IMG/VR virus record: IMGVR_UViG_3300023192_003818
Location: 1 to 64,000 of that record
Origin: a virus
Length of the DNA: 64,000 nt
Reading direction: 5' to 3' (one strand)
Part shown: positions 42,905 through 49,687 of the stretch, piece by piece
Numbering within the stretch: position 1 is the stretch's first letter
Layout of the letters: every line of letters starts with the position of its first letter
Program-made: the position numbers and the translations under genes
Notes under the pieces: model-generated
Databases searched by the model: none
What the model was told of the DNA's origin: nothing
Seen by the model: the letters and a program-made list of their open reading frames with translations, nothing else

Positions 42905-43536
42905 AATATGCATTTTTAGTTCCAATATACAACCATATTAGTGGTAGGTTATTCAAACGTTTTTTGAATTTACAAGAATGGTGCCCACAATTAGATGGTA
43001 AAATTTATACCGTAGTAGGTAGAACACATGTAGATGCACGAAATTGGTTATGTACTAATGGGGGAGGTTTTTATAATCCTCTAAGTTTAATCAATAAAGT
43101 AGATTATTTAATATGGATTGATGCAGATCAAGACTTTAATTATACTGAGTTAAATACATTATTAAAATATGATTCACAATTTTGTGCAGGATGGTATGTA
43201 AAAGATTTAAGTGGTATTGGGATGATAGCAGATTGGGATGAACATAATTTTAAGAAAACGGGCACAATGAAATTTTGGCATAGTGATGATATAGTTAAAC
43301 AAAAAAAACCATTTAAAGTAGATTATTGTGGGTTTGGTTTTACTAAAGTATCTACTAATATATTAAAAGAAATGGAATATCCATATTTTAGACAGAGAGT
43401 AGTTGAAATAGGAAAATATAAAGAAAATGTATCAGAAGATGCTACATTTTGTTTAGACGTAAAAGATAAATTAGGTATAAAACCAACAATATTACCAGAA
43501 TTAAGAATTAGACATTTAAAGGAATTATATGTTTAA
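42901..43536 (+). CDS. GT-A-fold glycosyltransferase
   Basis: 211 residues from ATG 42901 (MKYAFLVPIYNHISGRLFKR). DYLIWIDADQDF supplies the DxD metal site; CAGWYVKDLSG and SEDATFCLDVKDKLG are further conserved segments of a family I know from environmental phages. Upstream context AAAGAGGTTATATG and an overlap with the preceding broken gene support this start. Substrate unknown; likely modifies phage DNA or virion, or host surface glycans. Confidence 0.72.
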   Translation: MKYAFLVPIYNHISGRLFKRFLNLQEWCPQLDGKIYTVVGRTHVDARNWLCTNGGGFYNPLSLINKVDYLIWIDADQDFNYTELNTLLKYDSQFCAGWYVKDLSGIGMIADWDEHNFKKTGTMKFWHSDDIVKQKKPFKVDYCGFGFTKVSTNILKEMEYPYFRQRVVEIGKYKENVSEDATFCLDVKDKLGIKPTILPELRIRHLKELYV

Positions 43537-43548
43537 TATATAGAAACT

Positions 43549-43650
43549 ATGGAAGTGTGGTAAGAATAAATAAAATATGGTAGTAAAAGAGATCAATTAA
43601 GTTTTGATTATATGGTTTGGAAGAGTAATTTTAAATTTAAATATATATAA
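43549..43650 (+). pseudogene. 3' remnant of a DUF616-like glycosyltransferase
   Basis: One frame reads MEVW, two stop codons, then IKYGSKRDQLSFDYMVWKSN and a few more residues. RDQLSFxYxxWK is the C-terminal signature of DUF616/TOD1-like glycosyltransferases. Nothing of the rest remains. Follows an intact glycosyltransferase, so sugar-transfer genes have been lost here. Confidence 0.55.
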
Positions 43651-43668
43651 TTATTAAAAATTAATAAC

Positions 43669-44010
43669 ATGAAAAAATTTTATAGAAGTAGTAAAAATTC
43701 AAAAATAGGTGGGGTTTGTGAAGGATTAGCTAAACTCACAAACACAGATCCTATTTTTTGGAGGGTAGTTTTTATTGCCTTCTTATTTACAATTATTCCT
43801 GCATTTTTAATTTATATATTATTATGGATTGCTATTCCTTTAAAAATAGATGAAAATGAAGAAATACCCATAATCTTAAAAGATATAAAAGAAGAAAATA
43901 TAAAATTTGAAATAGAAGAACTTCAATATAAGTTAGATAATGATTATAATGCAATTGAAGTAATTAATGAATTAAAATCTCAAATAAGGGCATTAAATAA
44001 AAAATTATGA
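43669..44010 (+). CDS. PspC-domain membrane protein
   Basis: 113 residues. MKKFYRSSKNSKIGGVCEGL plus TDPIFWRVVFI and a transmembrane segment FLIYILLWIAIPL are a complete PspC domain; a cytoplasmic helical tail follows. PspC senses or stabilises membranes under stress. Stand-alone PspC domains are common in Bacteroidota, and a phage copy could counter envelope stress during infection (inference). Start context TTAATAACATG. Confidence 0.82.
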   Translation: MKKFYRSSKNSKIGGVCEGLAKLTNTDPIFWRVVFIAFLFTIIPAFLIYILLWIAIPLKIDENEEIPIILKDIKEENIKFEIEELQYKLDNDYNAIEVINELKSQIRALNKKL

Positions 44011-44153
44011 AATGCCCTCATTCAATCTTAACAAAGATAAATCATTGGTGGTTTAACCTTAAATGTGGGGGCTGCAATAAAAGATTTAGAAAACTCCCCA
44101 AAGGAAATTGGGGAACAATGGAATTAATTAAAAAAGAAACTAAACGAAAATAA
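44007..44153 (+). CDS. 48-residue zinc-ribbon protein
   Basis: ATG overlaps the TGA of the PspC gene (ATGA). MKCPHSILTKINHWWFNLKC continues GGCNKRFRKLPKGNWG and a basic tail. CPH and CGGC give a C/H plus CxxC metal site. The overlap suggests co-translation with PspC. No named family. Confidence 0.6.
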   Translation: MKCPHSILTKINHWWFNLKCGGCNKRFRKLPKGNWGTMELIKKETKRK

Positions 44154-44271
44154 GTTAGAAACATTAATATGTATATAATTTGTATTTCCATCACACACCC
44201 CACCAAAAATAATCCGTATATATAGGTTAGGTATGATAATATATATTTAAATAATAAGTTAAAATTCACAT

Positions 44272-44484
44272 ATGAAAACTAAAATACTAACCGCTGAATA
44301 TAAATTAATTAGAGAAGGGGAACATACAAAAATGGAGATAATAAAACCCTTATTAAATGTAGTTGAAGATTTTATAAAAGATTTACCATCTTCAGACAAT
44401 GTTACCCAAATAACAGTACATAATGATCAATGTTTAATATTATATAAAAAACGATTAATACAGACCGGATTTTTGAGAAAATGA
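44272..44484 (+). CDS. Unknown small protein
   Basis: 70 residues, MKTKILTAEYKLIREGEHTK, ending KKRLIQTGFLRK. Alternating strand and helix; no motif. It is preceded by about 118 bases without any gene (44154-44271), which probably holds its promoter; no known motif seen there. Confidence 0.5.
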   Translation: MKTKILTAEYKLIREGEHTKMEIIKPLLNVVEDFIKDLPSSDNVTQITVHNDQCLILYKKRLIQTGFLRK

Positions 44485-44521
44485 GATATATCTTTCTTTA
44501 ATGAATTTAAATCTTAACATT

Positions 44522-44692
44522 ATGAAAAATTCAACAACAAAATTACATTTAGAAGAACTTGCAATGCTAGAAAATGCACACAATACTATCACTAATCTAT
44601 TTGATATGGGATACTCTTATGATTCATCTATTGACATCATTGCAGACCTTGAAACAGACATTGAGGATCTGTATTTCACTATCTACTTTTAA
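44522..44692 (+). CDS. Small early-type protein with MKNSTTK start (1)
   Basis: 56 residues from the second ATG: MKNSTTKLHLEELAMLENAH, acidic and helical, ending DLYFTIYF. Shares the first seven residues and 5' region with the next two genes while the rest differs. If the first ATG at 44501 were used, seven residues (MNLNLNI) would be added. Function unknown. Confidence 0.55.
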   Translation: MKNSTTKLHLEELAMLENAHNTITNLFDMGYSYDSSIDIIADLETDIEDLYFTIYF

Positions 44693-44725
44693 ATTAAATA
44701 ATAAATGAATTTAAATTTTAATGTT

Positions 44726-44947
44726 ATGAAAAATTCAACAACAAAATTATGTGTATATGAATCACCCCAAGGTTGGTACTTTGCAGAATCATTCTGGGAC
44801 TACTGGGCAGAAGAATTTGCACCTGAAGTAGAGCATGAATTAACAGACTGTATTTACTATTCTACAAAAAAGTTAGCTTTACTTGCTTTAAAATTATTTA
44901 AGCAACAAAATATAAGTCTTATCGACGAATCAGACTTACCTTTTTAA
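44726..44947 (+). CDS. Small early-type protein with MKNSTTK start (2)
   Basis: 73 residues from the second ATG: MKNSTTKLCVYESPQGWYFA, with FWDYWAEEF and a STKKLALLALKLFK helix. The KKLALLALK segment is repeated in the remnant at 45433 (KKQALLALKIF), so this gene has a broken paralogue. Followed by an intrinsic terminator. Function unknown. Confidence 0.6.
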   Translation: MKNSTTKLCVYESPQGWYFAESFWDYWAEEFAPEVEHELTDCIYYSTKKLALLALKLFKQQNISLIDESDLPF

Positions 44948-44951
44948 TCTT

Positions 44952-44974
44952 AAAGGGGACTTTGTCCCCTTTTT
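44952..44974 (+). terminator. Intrinsic terminator
   Basis: AAAGGGGAC / GTCCCCTTT stem with a 3-base loop followed by a T run (TTTTT), just after the gene ending at 44947. All features of a rho-independent terminator are present. Confidence 0.85.
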
Positions 44975-45008
44975 AATTAAACAATAAATGAATTTAAATT
45001 TTAATGTT

Positions 45009-45224
45009 ATGAAAAATTCAACAACAAAATTTAGTGTATTGAAAACAATCGATGAACCCATTAAAGAAGGTGATTGGTATTTATACAACTCTAATAATGA
45101 TTCTAAAAAAACTAAATGGGTATTACTTAAAGCTAAAAAAGTACTTAATGATGGGTTATATGAATATATTGATACCCATGTACATATTTGGTGTAAAAAA
45201 ATACTAACAACTAATAAATCTTAA
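45009..45224 (+). CDS. Small early-type protein with MKNSTTK start (3)
   Basis: 71 residues from the second ATG: MKNSTTKFSVLKTIDEPIKE, then GDWYLYNSNNDSKKTKW and THVHIWCKK. It restarts after the terminator, so the repeated block probably includes its own promoter or is read by leak-through. Function unknown. Confidence 0.55.
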   Translation: MKNSTTKFSVLKTIDEPIKEGDWYLYNSNNDSKKTKWVLLKAKKVLNDGLYEYIDTHVHIWCKKILTTNKS

Positions 45225-45228
45225 TGTT

Positions 45229-45432
45229 ATGGAAAATTTAAAAAATTTAAAAGCTCATAAATTATTACAAATGATTAAAGATTCTCTTAATTCTCTAAAA
45301 TATGGTGATAATTTAATTATAATAGTTACACAATCCGGTGGTACGATAGATGTAAATGGGGATTGGGTTGTGACTCCTTCGATTGAATATAATGCCGAAT
45401 TTGAAATTCAATGTATTAGACCTGAGGGTTAA
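45229..45432 (+). CDS. Unknown small protein
   Basis: 67 residues, MENLKNLKAHKLLQMIKDSL, then a beta part (NLIIIVTQSGGTIDVNGDWV). Its start region carries the short form of the repeated block. Beyond its stop the same frame stays open and resembles the neighbouring gene's helix (see 45433-45592). Confidence 0.55.
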   Translation: MENLKNLKAHKLLQMIKDSLNSLKYGDNLIIIVTQSGGTIDVNGDWVVTPSIEYNAEFEIQCIRPEG

Positions 45433-45592
45433 AAACAGTTTACTATTAATACTAAAAAACAAGCTTTACTTGCTTTAAAAATATTTACTAATCAATCTTC
45501 TCCTTATTGGTTGGGAGAACAGGAAATAATATATAAATATATAGATGTATATTACAAAAGAATCTTCCGAATTTCTTCTTTCAATATTACCT
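45433..45592 (+). pseudogene. Remnant related to 44726-44947
   Basis: In frame after the TAA at 45432: KQFTINTKKQALLALKIFTN, then about 30 residues to a TGA. TKKQALLALKIF matches TKKLALLALKLF of the gene at 44726. No start codon. The 5' part has probably been replaced by the end of the preceding gene. Confidence 0.5.
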
Positions 45593-45667
45593 GAATGGAC
45601 CACAAAAGATGTTAAAGGGGTAAGTAATACTTTTTATGGGACTGGTAGTCAAGAAGGGGATAATTAA
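45545..45667 (+). CDS. Possible 40-residue protein
   Basis: MYITKESSEFLLSILPEWTT followed by KDVKGVSNTFYGTGSQEGDN. It overlaps the remnant in another frame. Amino-acid composition looks protein-like, but the start context is weak. Low confidence. Confidence 0.35.
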   Translation: MYITKESSEFLLSILPEWTTKDVKGVSNTFYGTGSQEGDN

Positions 45668-45676
45668 TAGAAATTA

Positions 45677-45793
45677 ATGAAATATTTTATGGAAAATCAA
45701 GATGAAAAGAATTTTTTAAAAGGAATGATTTTAATTTTATTAATAATATTTGGGTGGTGGATAATACATGAATTATTTTCATTGTTTGTTTAA
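45677..45793 (+). CDS. 38-residue membrane peptide
   Basis: MKYFMENQDEKNFLKGMILI continues LLIIFGWWIIHELFSLFV: a charged start and one transmembrane helix. A second ATG lies 12 bases in. Last rightward gene before the convergent boundary. Could be a small holin-like or regulatory membrane peptide; not assigned. Confidence 0.45.
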   Translation: MKYFMENQDEKNFLKGMILILLIIFGWWIIHELFSLFV

Positions 45794-45978
45794 GATTATG
45801 ATATAAGTATATAGGGGGGGGGAGGGTCGTAAAGATCGTTTTTGATTCACTAATTGGTACACATCTTTTTTTTCATATATCCACTGTATATGGATACCAA
45901 CGCACATGGGATATAGTACATAATGACATAGTTATATATACGGGCGTATATCGCATGAAGTATACGGGTTGGACATAA
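45794..45978. other. Convergent intergenic region with inverted repeats
   Basis: Lies between rightward and leftward genes. Contains a run of nine G at about 45824, ATATACG-GG-CGTATAT (perfect 7-bp arms, about 45936-45951) and an ATATCCA...TGGATA repeat near 45875. Suited to bidirectional termination, though no stem with a T run is obvious. No gene seen. Confidence 0.45.
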
Positions 45979-46041
45979 TTACTTGGGTTTACCATCCAAC
46001 CAAAATCTATATTCTTTATAACACTCTTTTATTCCACACAT
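45979..46041 (-). CDS. Possible 20-residue peptide
   Basis: MCGIKECYKEYRFWLDGKPK starts in the typical context AATAAAGGTATG. It is first after the convergent region on the minus strand side. Very short; the start context is the only support. Confidence 0.3.
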   Translation of the reverse strand: MCGIKECYKEYRFWLDGKPK

Positions 46042-46049
46042 ACCTTTAT

Positions 46050-46238
46050 TTATTTGATTTTAATTAACCAACCCCATTTTATACCATTTGTTACTCTGTT
46101 TTTAATAGTAGAATAATCCTGGATCTCTTCACAGTATTTAAAATCACTTAATATTTGTTCTTGCCTTTGAATATTAAGATTCCACTCATCTTTTATTACA
46201 ATTTGATAGGTTACACCTCCATATTCGTAAGTAGTCAT
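46050..46238 (-). CDS. Unknown small protein
   Basis: 62 residues, MTTYEYGGVTYQIVIKDEWN, ending GIKWGWLIKIK. YEYGGVTYQI suggests a small beta element; no family recognised. Located after the small tail-type gene at 46278. Confidence 0.5.
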   Translation of the reverse strand: MTTYEYGGVTYQIVIKDEWNLNIQRQEQILSDFKYCEEIQDYSTIKNRVTNGIKWGWLIKIK

Positions 46239-46277
46239 ATATTTATTTGTTAATTAATGTATAAATTAAATAAATCT

Positions 46278-46616
46278 CTATGTAATTTCTAAAGTAAACA
46301 TTCCAGTGCCTCTTAAATATAATGTTGTGCCGGCTATAGATGTGGATGGTGTGTAGGTAAAGGAACTATCACCTTTAGGTACAACTACACTAGAGATATA
46401 AGATGAGGTAATTAAACTCATTGAAGATGGAACTATATAAGTACCTGCACAGTTAGTAGGAGAGTTACTATCATAAAAACCACTTGATGTTCTGACTGTT
46501 TCCATTGTGAAATAAGAAGAACCTGAGGGATTAGTGAAAGTAAAGGTTTTGGAGCCATTTAAATTTTCACTTATAGAACCTGATCCGTATAGTTGGGTTG
46601 ATGTATATGTTGCCAT
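46278..46616 (-). CDS. Small virion-type beta protein
   Basis: 112 residues, MATYTSTQLYGSGSISENLN, Ser/Thr/Gly-rich throughout (KTFTFTNPSGSSYFTMETVR, SSVVVPKGDSSFTYTPS). The composition is that of tail decoration or fibre proteins in this window although it lies far from them. Stops at TAG, showing that amber is an ordinary stop in this genome. Confidence 0.6.
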   Translation of the reverse strand: MATYTSTQLYGSGSISENLNGSKTFTFTNPSGSSYFTMETVRTSSGFYDSNSPTNCAGTYIVPSSMSLITSSYISSVVVPKGDSSFTYTPSTSIAGTTLYLRGTGMFTLEIT

Positions 46617-46646
46617 TTATTTTTTATTGTTCCGCTTCTCCATTCA

Positions 46647-47105
46647 TTAAAAATAATAATCATCTGATACTATATCAATATGGTCTCTTATCATAGCATC
46701 TAAATATAAATTAACATCACTAGCAGACATTGCTTTTATCATAGATGTAATAATATAATCATCATCATCAATAGCATCTCTAAGTCTATCTAATTTATCC
46801 CATGCTTTTTCATCTAATGTTTCACCCATTATTTTCTTTTGCTTAACTGCAGGTCCTGATCCACAACTTTCTTCAACATCTAACGGAAAAGTGTCTGGAT
46901 CGAGTAAAATATTGGGTTGATTGCGAATAACACCACCTCCCACTATTTCTTCAATAACATTAGCTAATTCATCACCACCTATATTGCCGTTTCTGTATTG
47001 GTCTAAGTGCATTTTTATTTCATCTGCATTAACTTCTACAAATTCATCTTCTTCATTTAATAAACTGCCTTCTGTTAAATACTTTCTTAAATCGAAATTG
47101 TTCAT
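46647..47105 (-). CDS. Leader-tagged acidic protein, outlying copy
   Basis: 152 residues from ATG 47105: MNNFDLRKYLTEGSLLNEED. A complete NFN-type leader with LTE|G, 33 kb from the main cassette. The body is acidic and helical, with EEIVGGGVIRNQPNILLDPD and a C-terminal SASDVNLYLDAMIRDHIDIV. A CGTATATTTATATG element lies about 40 bases upstream. Probably another internal head protein. Longer upstream starts were rejected because they lack the leader. Confidence 0.65.
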   Translation of the reverse strand: MNNFDLRKYLTEGSLLNEEDEFVEVNADEIKMHLDQYRNGNIGGDELANVIEEIVGGGVIRNQPNILLDPDTFPLDVEESCGSGPAVKQKKIMGETLDEKAWDKLDRLRDAIDDDDYIITSMIKAMSASDVNLYLDAMIRDHIDIVSDDYYF

Positions 47106-47135
47106 TTTATTATGTTTCAGTTGTTGCATATAAAT

Positions 47136-47158
47136 ATACGATCTCCTTCTAAGATTTA
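47136..47158 (-). promoter_or_regulatory. CGTATATTTATA promoter-like element
   Basis: Minus strand GATCGTATATTTATATGC about 25-45 bases before the leader-tagged gene. It combines the CGTATATT core with the TATTTATA core of the late motif. Confidence 0.4.
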
Positions 47159-47184
47159 ACAATAACAAATATAACTATAAACTC

Positions 47185-47257
47185 GTGCGGGAGGGGGACT
47201 CGAACCCCCGACCTAGAGCTTATGAGGCTCTCGAGATACCATCTTCTCCACCCCGCA
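47185..47257 (-). tRNA. tRNA-Met (anticodon CAT)
   Basis: Full cloverleaf on the minus strand: acceptor TGCGGGG/TCCCGCA, D stem GAGA/TCTC, anticodon stem AGAGC/GCTCT with loop CTCATAA (CAT), T stem GGGGG/CCCCC with TTCGAGT loop. No CCA encoded. The base after the acceptor stem reads C, an unusual discriminator. Lacks the three G:C anticodon pairs of initiator tRNA, so it is elongator Met or, if C34 is lysidine-modified, Ile2. Confidence 0.9.
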
Positions 47258-47260
47258 TAT

Positions 47261-47455
47261 TCAATTACATATTTTTTCTTGAAATTCTTTATTATCAAGT
47301 AATAGTTTCCATACATCACTATAAGCTCGGGCTTGGGCTAACTTACAAATTCTATCATATAAATTTTCCTCAATTTTAGGCATTTCATCATGCTCCTTGA
47401 GAAATTTTACAGCCCTATTCATTATTATTTCATGAATTGTTTCTAATTCAGACAT
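47261..47455 (-). CDS. Unknown small protein upstream of the tRNA
   Basis: 64 residues, MSELETIHEIIMNRAVKFLK, helical, ending LLLDNKEFQEKICN. Ends three bases before the tRNA, so both are likely on one transcript. No family recognised. Confidence 0.5.
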   Translation of the reverse strand: MSELETIHEIIMNRAVKFLKEHDEMPKIEENLYDRICKLAQARAYSDVWKLLLDNKEFQEKICN

Positions 47456-47467
47456 ATTTTTATTTTA

Positions 47468-47626
47468 TTAATTAATTTTATAATAATCCTTTACTTCTCG
47501 TAATTCTTTTTCTAAATCTTTAGTATTTTTATCCCTGTTTTTTTTATAAATTATAATCTCTCTTAATGTATTAATATATAAATTAATGTGGTATTTACTT
47601 GCTTTAGGTTTAAATTTTGGTTTCAC
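47468..47626 (-). CDS. Small basic protein (GTG start)
   Basis: 52 residues, VKPKFKPKASKYHINLYINT, ending LEKELREVKDYYKIN. Strong helical, charged character. GTG at 47626 lies 13 bases after the upstream stop. Moderate support. Confidence 0.45.
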   Translation of the reverse strand: MKPKFKPKASKYHINLYINTLREIIIYKKNRDKNTKDLEKELREVKDYYKIN

Positions 47627-47638
47627 AATATTTTAATT

Positions 47639-47986
47639 CTACTTGAAGGCAATCCTTAACATTGAAGGTGGAGCACTAATTATTGTTTTTCCGTTTTGGA
47701 CCTTAATTTTTTTATTATTTATTTTAATGACATTAAATACTTGACCATTATTATACTTTTTATGATCAATAGTAACCATATCCCCTACAGTAAAATCACT
47801 TATAGTTGGTAAGTTTTTTCCAAATTCTGCAGCTCCTTCACGGGCTGTGATTTTTACTCGAAATCCTTCATCATCATACGTAATTGCTCCCAAAGACATA
47901 TTAATTCCATGTTTGTTCTCTAGTGCCTGTACAGCTTCAGTGAAATCTTTTCTAAATTCTGTAAAACCTTGTTGGTTGTAATTCAT
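47639..47986 (-). CDS. Conserved-type small protein with SH3-like tail
   Basis: 115 residues, MNYNQQGFTEFRKDFTEAVQ, then VGDMVTIDHKKYNNGQVFNV, a KOW/SH3-like beta segment, and NGKTIISAPPSMLRIAFK. The first half has a GINMSLGAITYDDEGFRVKI stretch found in small phage proteins. Start context AAAGGTCTTATG behind a full control module: early or middle gene. Stops at TAG. Confidence 0.6.
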   Translation of the reverse strand: MNYNQQGFTEFRKDFTEAVQALENKHGINMSLGAITYDDEGFRVKITAREGAAEFGKNLPTISDFTVGDMVTIDHKKYNNGQVFNVIKINNKKIKVQNGKTIISAPPSMLRIAFK

Positions 47987-48005
47987 AAGACCTTTATTTA
48001 TTTTA

Positions 48006-48060
48006 ATTATACCGTCAATATACGAAGGCTCCCTTAGGGAGCCTAGCCTCTTCGCATAAA
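48006..48060 (-). promoter_or_regulatory. Hairpin/CGTATATT control module
   Basis: Minus strand: TTTATGCGAAGAGGCTAGG, hairpin AGGCTCCC/GGGAGCCT (48026-48044, loop of three), then CGTATATTGACGGTATAAT. The best-formed example of the module, before 47639-47986. Confidence 0.65.
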
Positions 48061-48073
48061 TCTTTAATTTATT

Positions 48074-48238
48074 TTATAAATCCAAATTAACTTCCAGTTG
48101 ACTAATCATATCTACACATTTTATGCAAATGAGTTTTGAATCATGATTACAATACTCGGAAAAAGATTTTTTATCTTCCGTATACTTCTCATTAACTGTT
48201 TTCATACAACATCCGCATACTATATATTTTGTTTTCAT
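48074..48238 (-). CDS. 54-residue Cys-rich protein
   Basis: MKTKYIVCGCCMKTVNEKYT, then SEYCNHDSKLICIKCVDM. CxCC, CNH and CIKC give a probable zinc site. Preceded directly by its own control module. Too small for the usual gene callers but well supported by context. Confidence 0.6.
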   Translation of the reverse strand: MKTKYIVCGCCMKTVNEKYTEDKKSFSEYCNHDSKLICIKCVDMISQLEVNLDL

Positions 48239-48244
48239 TTTATT

Positions 48245-48300
48245 TTAATTATACCGTCAATATACGAAGGGTATCTTGGGTAGCCTAGCCTCTTCGCATA
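48245..48300 (-). promoter_or_regulatory. Control module, hairpin degenerate
   Basis: Minus strand: TTTATGCGAAGAGGCTAGG, CTACCCAAGATACCC, CGTATATTGACGGTATAAT. The two ends are identical to the module at 48006, while the central stem pairs only partly. Confidence 0.6.
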
Positions 48301-48305
48301 AATCT

Positions 48306-48782
48306 TTAATTTATTTTATAAGCACTATAAACACTTCGGGTTAATCTTATTGAATCCCTTGGATCTCCCATTATCTCTCCATCCACTATTGCAAAGGCAT
48401 GCCCTTTAACTGTAATAAGATAATTACCCTCAGAAAATATTTTAATAAAATCTTTAACTTTATAAGAAACTTGTATTTTACGTTTACATTTACAAAACTT
48501 TTTCTTTTTCTCACTCCAAATCGTAATTTTACTATTTTGTGTGCGTGTTAATACTTTAGTACCATAATTTCCCTTTTTACCTAATTGTTTAATTTTTTTA
48601 CCAAATGCTTGTTGAATGTGAGGTAAACGAAGTTGAATCCATGTCCCACAATATTTTTCCCTATTTAATTTAATTCTACAAAAATTATGTGCCTTATTAT
48701 AATTTACACCAAAAGCTGCCGATACAGCTCTAACTACACAATCATTTGTTTCTCCCTCTTTTAAATAATCATTTTCTGACAT
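48306..48782 (-). CDS. Papain-like cysteine peptidase-type protein
   Basis: 158 residues. NDCVVRAVSAAFG (Cys15 after Asp14) and KGHAFAIVDGEI (His near 126, Asp near 132) with the terminal SVYSAYKI follow the plan of papain-fold cysteine proteins found in phages. FCKCKRKIQV in the middle adds a CxC. Whether it is an active peptidase is unproven. Own control module with start context AAAGGTTATATG. Confidence 0.65.
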   Translation of the reverse strand: MSENDYLKEGETNDCVVRAVSAAFGVNYNKAHNFCRIKLNREKYCGTWIQLRLPHIQQAFGKKIKQLGKKGNYGTKVLTRTQNSKITIWSEKKKKFCKCKRKIQVSYKVKDFIKIFSEGNYLITVKGHAFAIVDGEIMGDPRDSIRLTRSVYSAYKIN

Positions 48783-48789
48783 ATAACCT

Positions 48790-48845
48790 TTATTTAATTA
48801 TGCCGTCAATATACGCATTTTTCCGGTGGACTCCTAGTTTTTTGT
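48790..48845 (-). promoter_or_regulatory. Control module before the cysteine peptidase
   Basis: Minus strand: CCGCACAAAAAACTAGG, AGTCCACCGG, CGTATATTGACGGCATAAT. CTAGG and the core are conserved, the hairpin is not. Confidence 0.5.
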
Positions 48846-49183
48846 GCGGTATTATTTAATATTTATTGAATTCTCAGTAAAATGTGGTAAATTTGTGAAT
48901 AATACATAAGTCAGGAGAGGTAGTTTATATAAAATTGTGAATTCCGCAATTCTTCATATATATTTTGGAGTATTAAAAAATAGGTTGGGTGGGTGGGGGA
49001 AGGGGTTATCACCAACTCTACCCTAACCTTATCTTAATTTACCATACGCCCTAACACTTTGCGCTATATTTTAAAGTTTTTGTGGGTTGGCTACACTTTA
49101 TCAAGGTTGCCTCACCATATATAAATTAATACAAACATACATATACACATTGAGTTCTGATAATTCTATCATCTTAATATTTT
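48846..49183. other. 338-base non-coding stretch
   Basis: No credible gene on either strand. It holds GAATTC-CG-CAATTC-like inverted sequence near 48942, a G-rich run (GGTTGGGTGGGTGGGGGAAG near 48983), several C-rich tracts and a GGTTGGC...GGTTGCC direct pair near 49085-49110. The G/C-rich islands differ from the surrounding AT-rich DNA. Could be a non-coding RNA, an origin or a recombination scar. Confidence 0.4.
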
Positions 49184-49687
49184 TTATTTATTTACCTTTG
49201 TTATTATTTCATACCAAGGACTAAACCAATCAAGTATTTCTCTTTGACTTCCATATACCTTTAATAAATTTCTTTTCTTAATTAATATATTAATATCTAA
49301 TCTTTTTTTATGTTTATCAAATTGCCATAATATGTCTGGTCTTAAATGGTTTAATATTTCGTGAAGTGCTCGATGTCGTGGATGTCCATATTCACCTACC
49401 TTATTATGTGTAACTATTTTTACCCAATCTCGTTCTCGTAATACTCTCAATAATTCATAGATAAGTTTCTCTCTATTATAATCTTCTCTATCTTTATAAC
49501 CTGTCCAATGTTCATATTCTTTTATTCCTATAAACTTCATAGATGCTTTAAATTCTTTTCTTCTAATCTTATTATGGTACTCATCTACTACTATAACTTT
49601 ATATTCATCTGAATGTGTCAACAGTTCAGCACCACCAAATAGTGCTTCATCATCCGGGTGTGATGTAATCATTAATTTGTCAATCAC
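49184..49687 (-). CDS. PIG-L/LmbE-type deacetylase
   Basis: 167 residues. SHPDDE at 9-14 (His10, Asp13 metal ligands) and GEYGHPRHRALHE near 117 (third His) are complete. The family hydrolyses N-acetyl groups of GlcNAc-type sugars with zinc. It overlaps nagB by 8 bases, so the two are one translational unit: deacetylation plus amino-sugar phosphate conversion. G+C appears higher than in the neighbours, suggesting recent transfer. Role may be in a surface or DNA sugar; substrate unknown. Confidence 0.85.
   Translation of the reverse strand: MIDKLMITSHPDDEALFGGAELLTHSDEYKVIVVDEYHNKIRRKEFKASMKFIGIKEYEHWTGYKDREDYNREKLIYELLRVLRERDWVKIVTHNKVGEYGHPRHRALHEILNHLRPDILWQFDKHKKRLDINILIKKRNLLKVYGSQREILDWFSPWYEIITKVNK

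Larger units (their letters stand above)
44501..45032 (+). repeat. Triplicated start region with MKNSTTK codons
   Basis: Three near-identical blocks of about 43 bases at 44501-44543, 44705-44747 and 44988-45030: ATGAATTTAAAT, then TTAATGTTATG, then AAAAATTCAACAACAAAATT. A shortened form (AAATCTTAATGTTATG) precedes the gene at 45229. Each block holds two in-frame ATGs; the second matches the common start context, so the first half is probably untranslated leader. Confidence 0.85.

Noticed and set aside
44501-45032. CRISPR-like repeat array
   Set aside because: Only three spaced copies, each at a gene start and followed by coding sequence; no regular spacer length and no cas genes.
45820-45836. 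G-quadruplex at the nine-G run
   Set aside because: One long G run plus GGG, not four separated tracts; could equally be a sequencing artefact.
47185-47379. Plus-strand ORF with MREGDSNPRPRAYE
   Set aside because: It is the antisense translation of the tRNA, a well-known false ORF.
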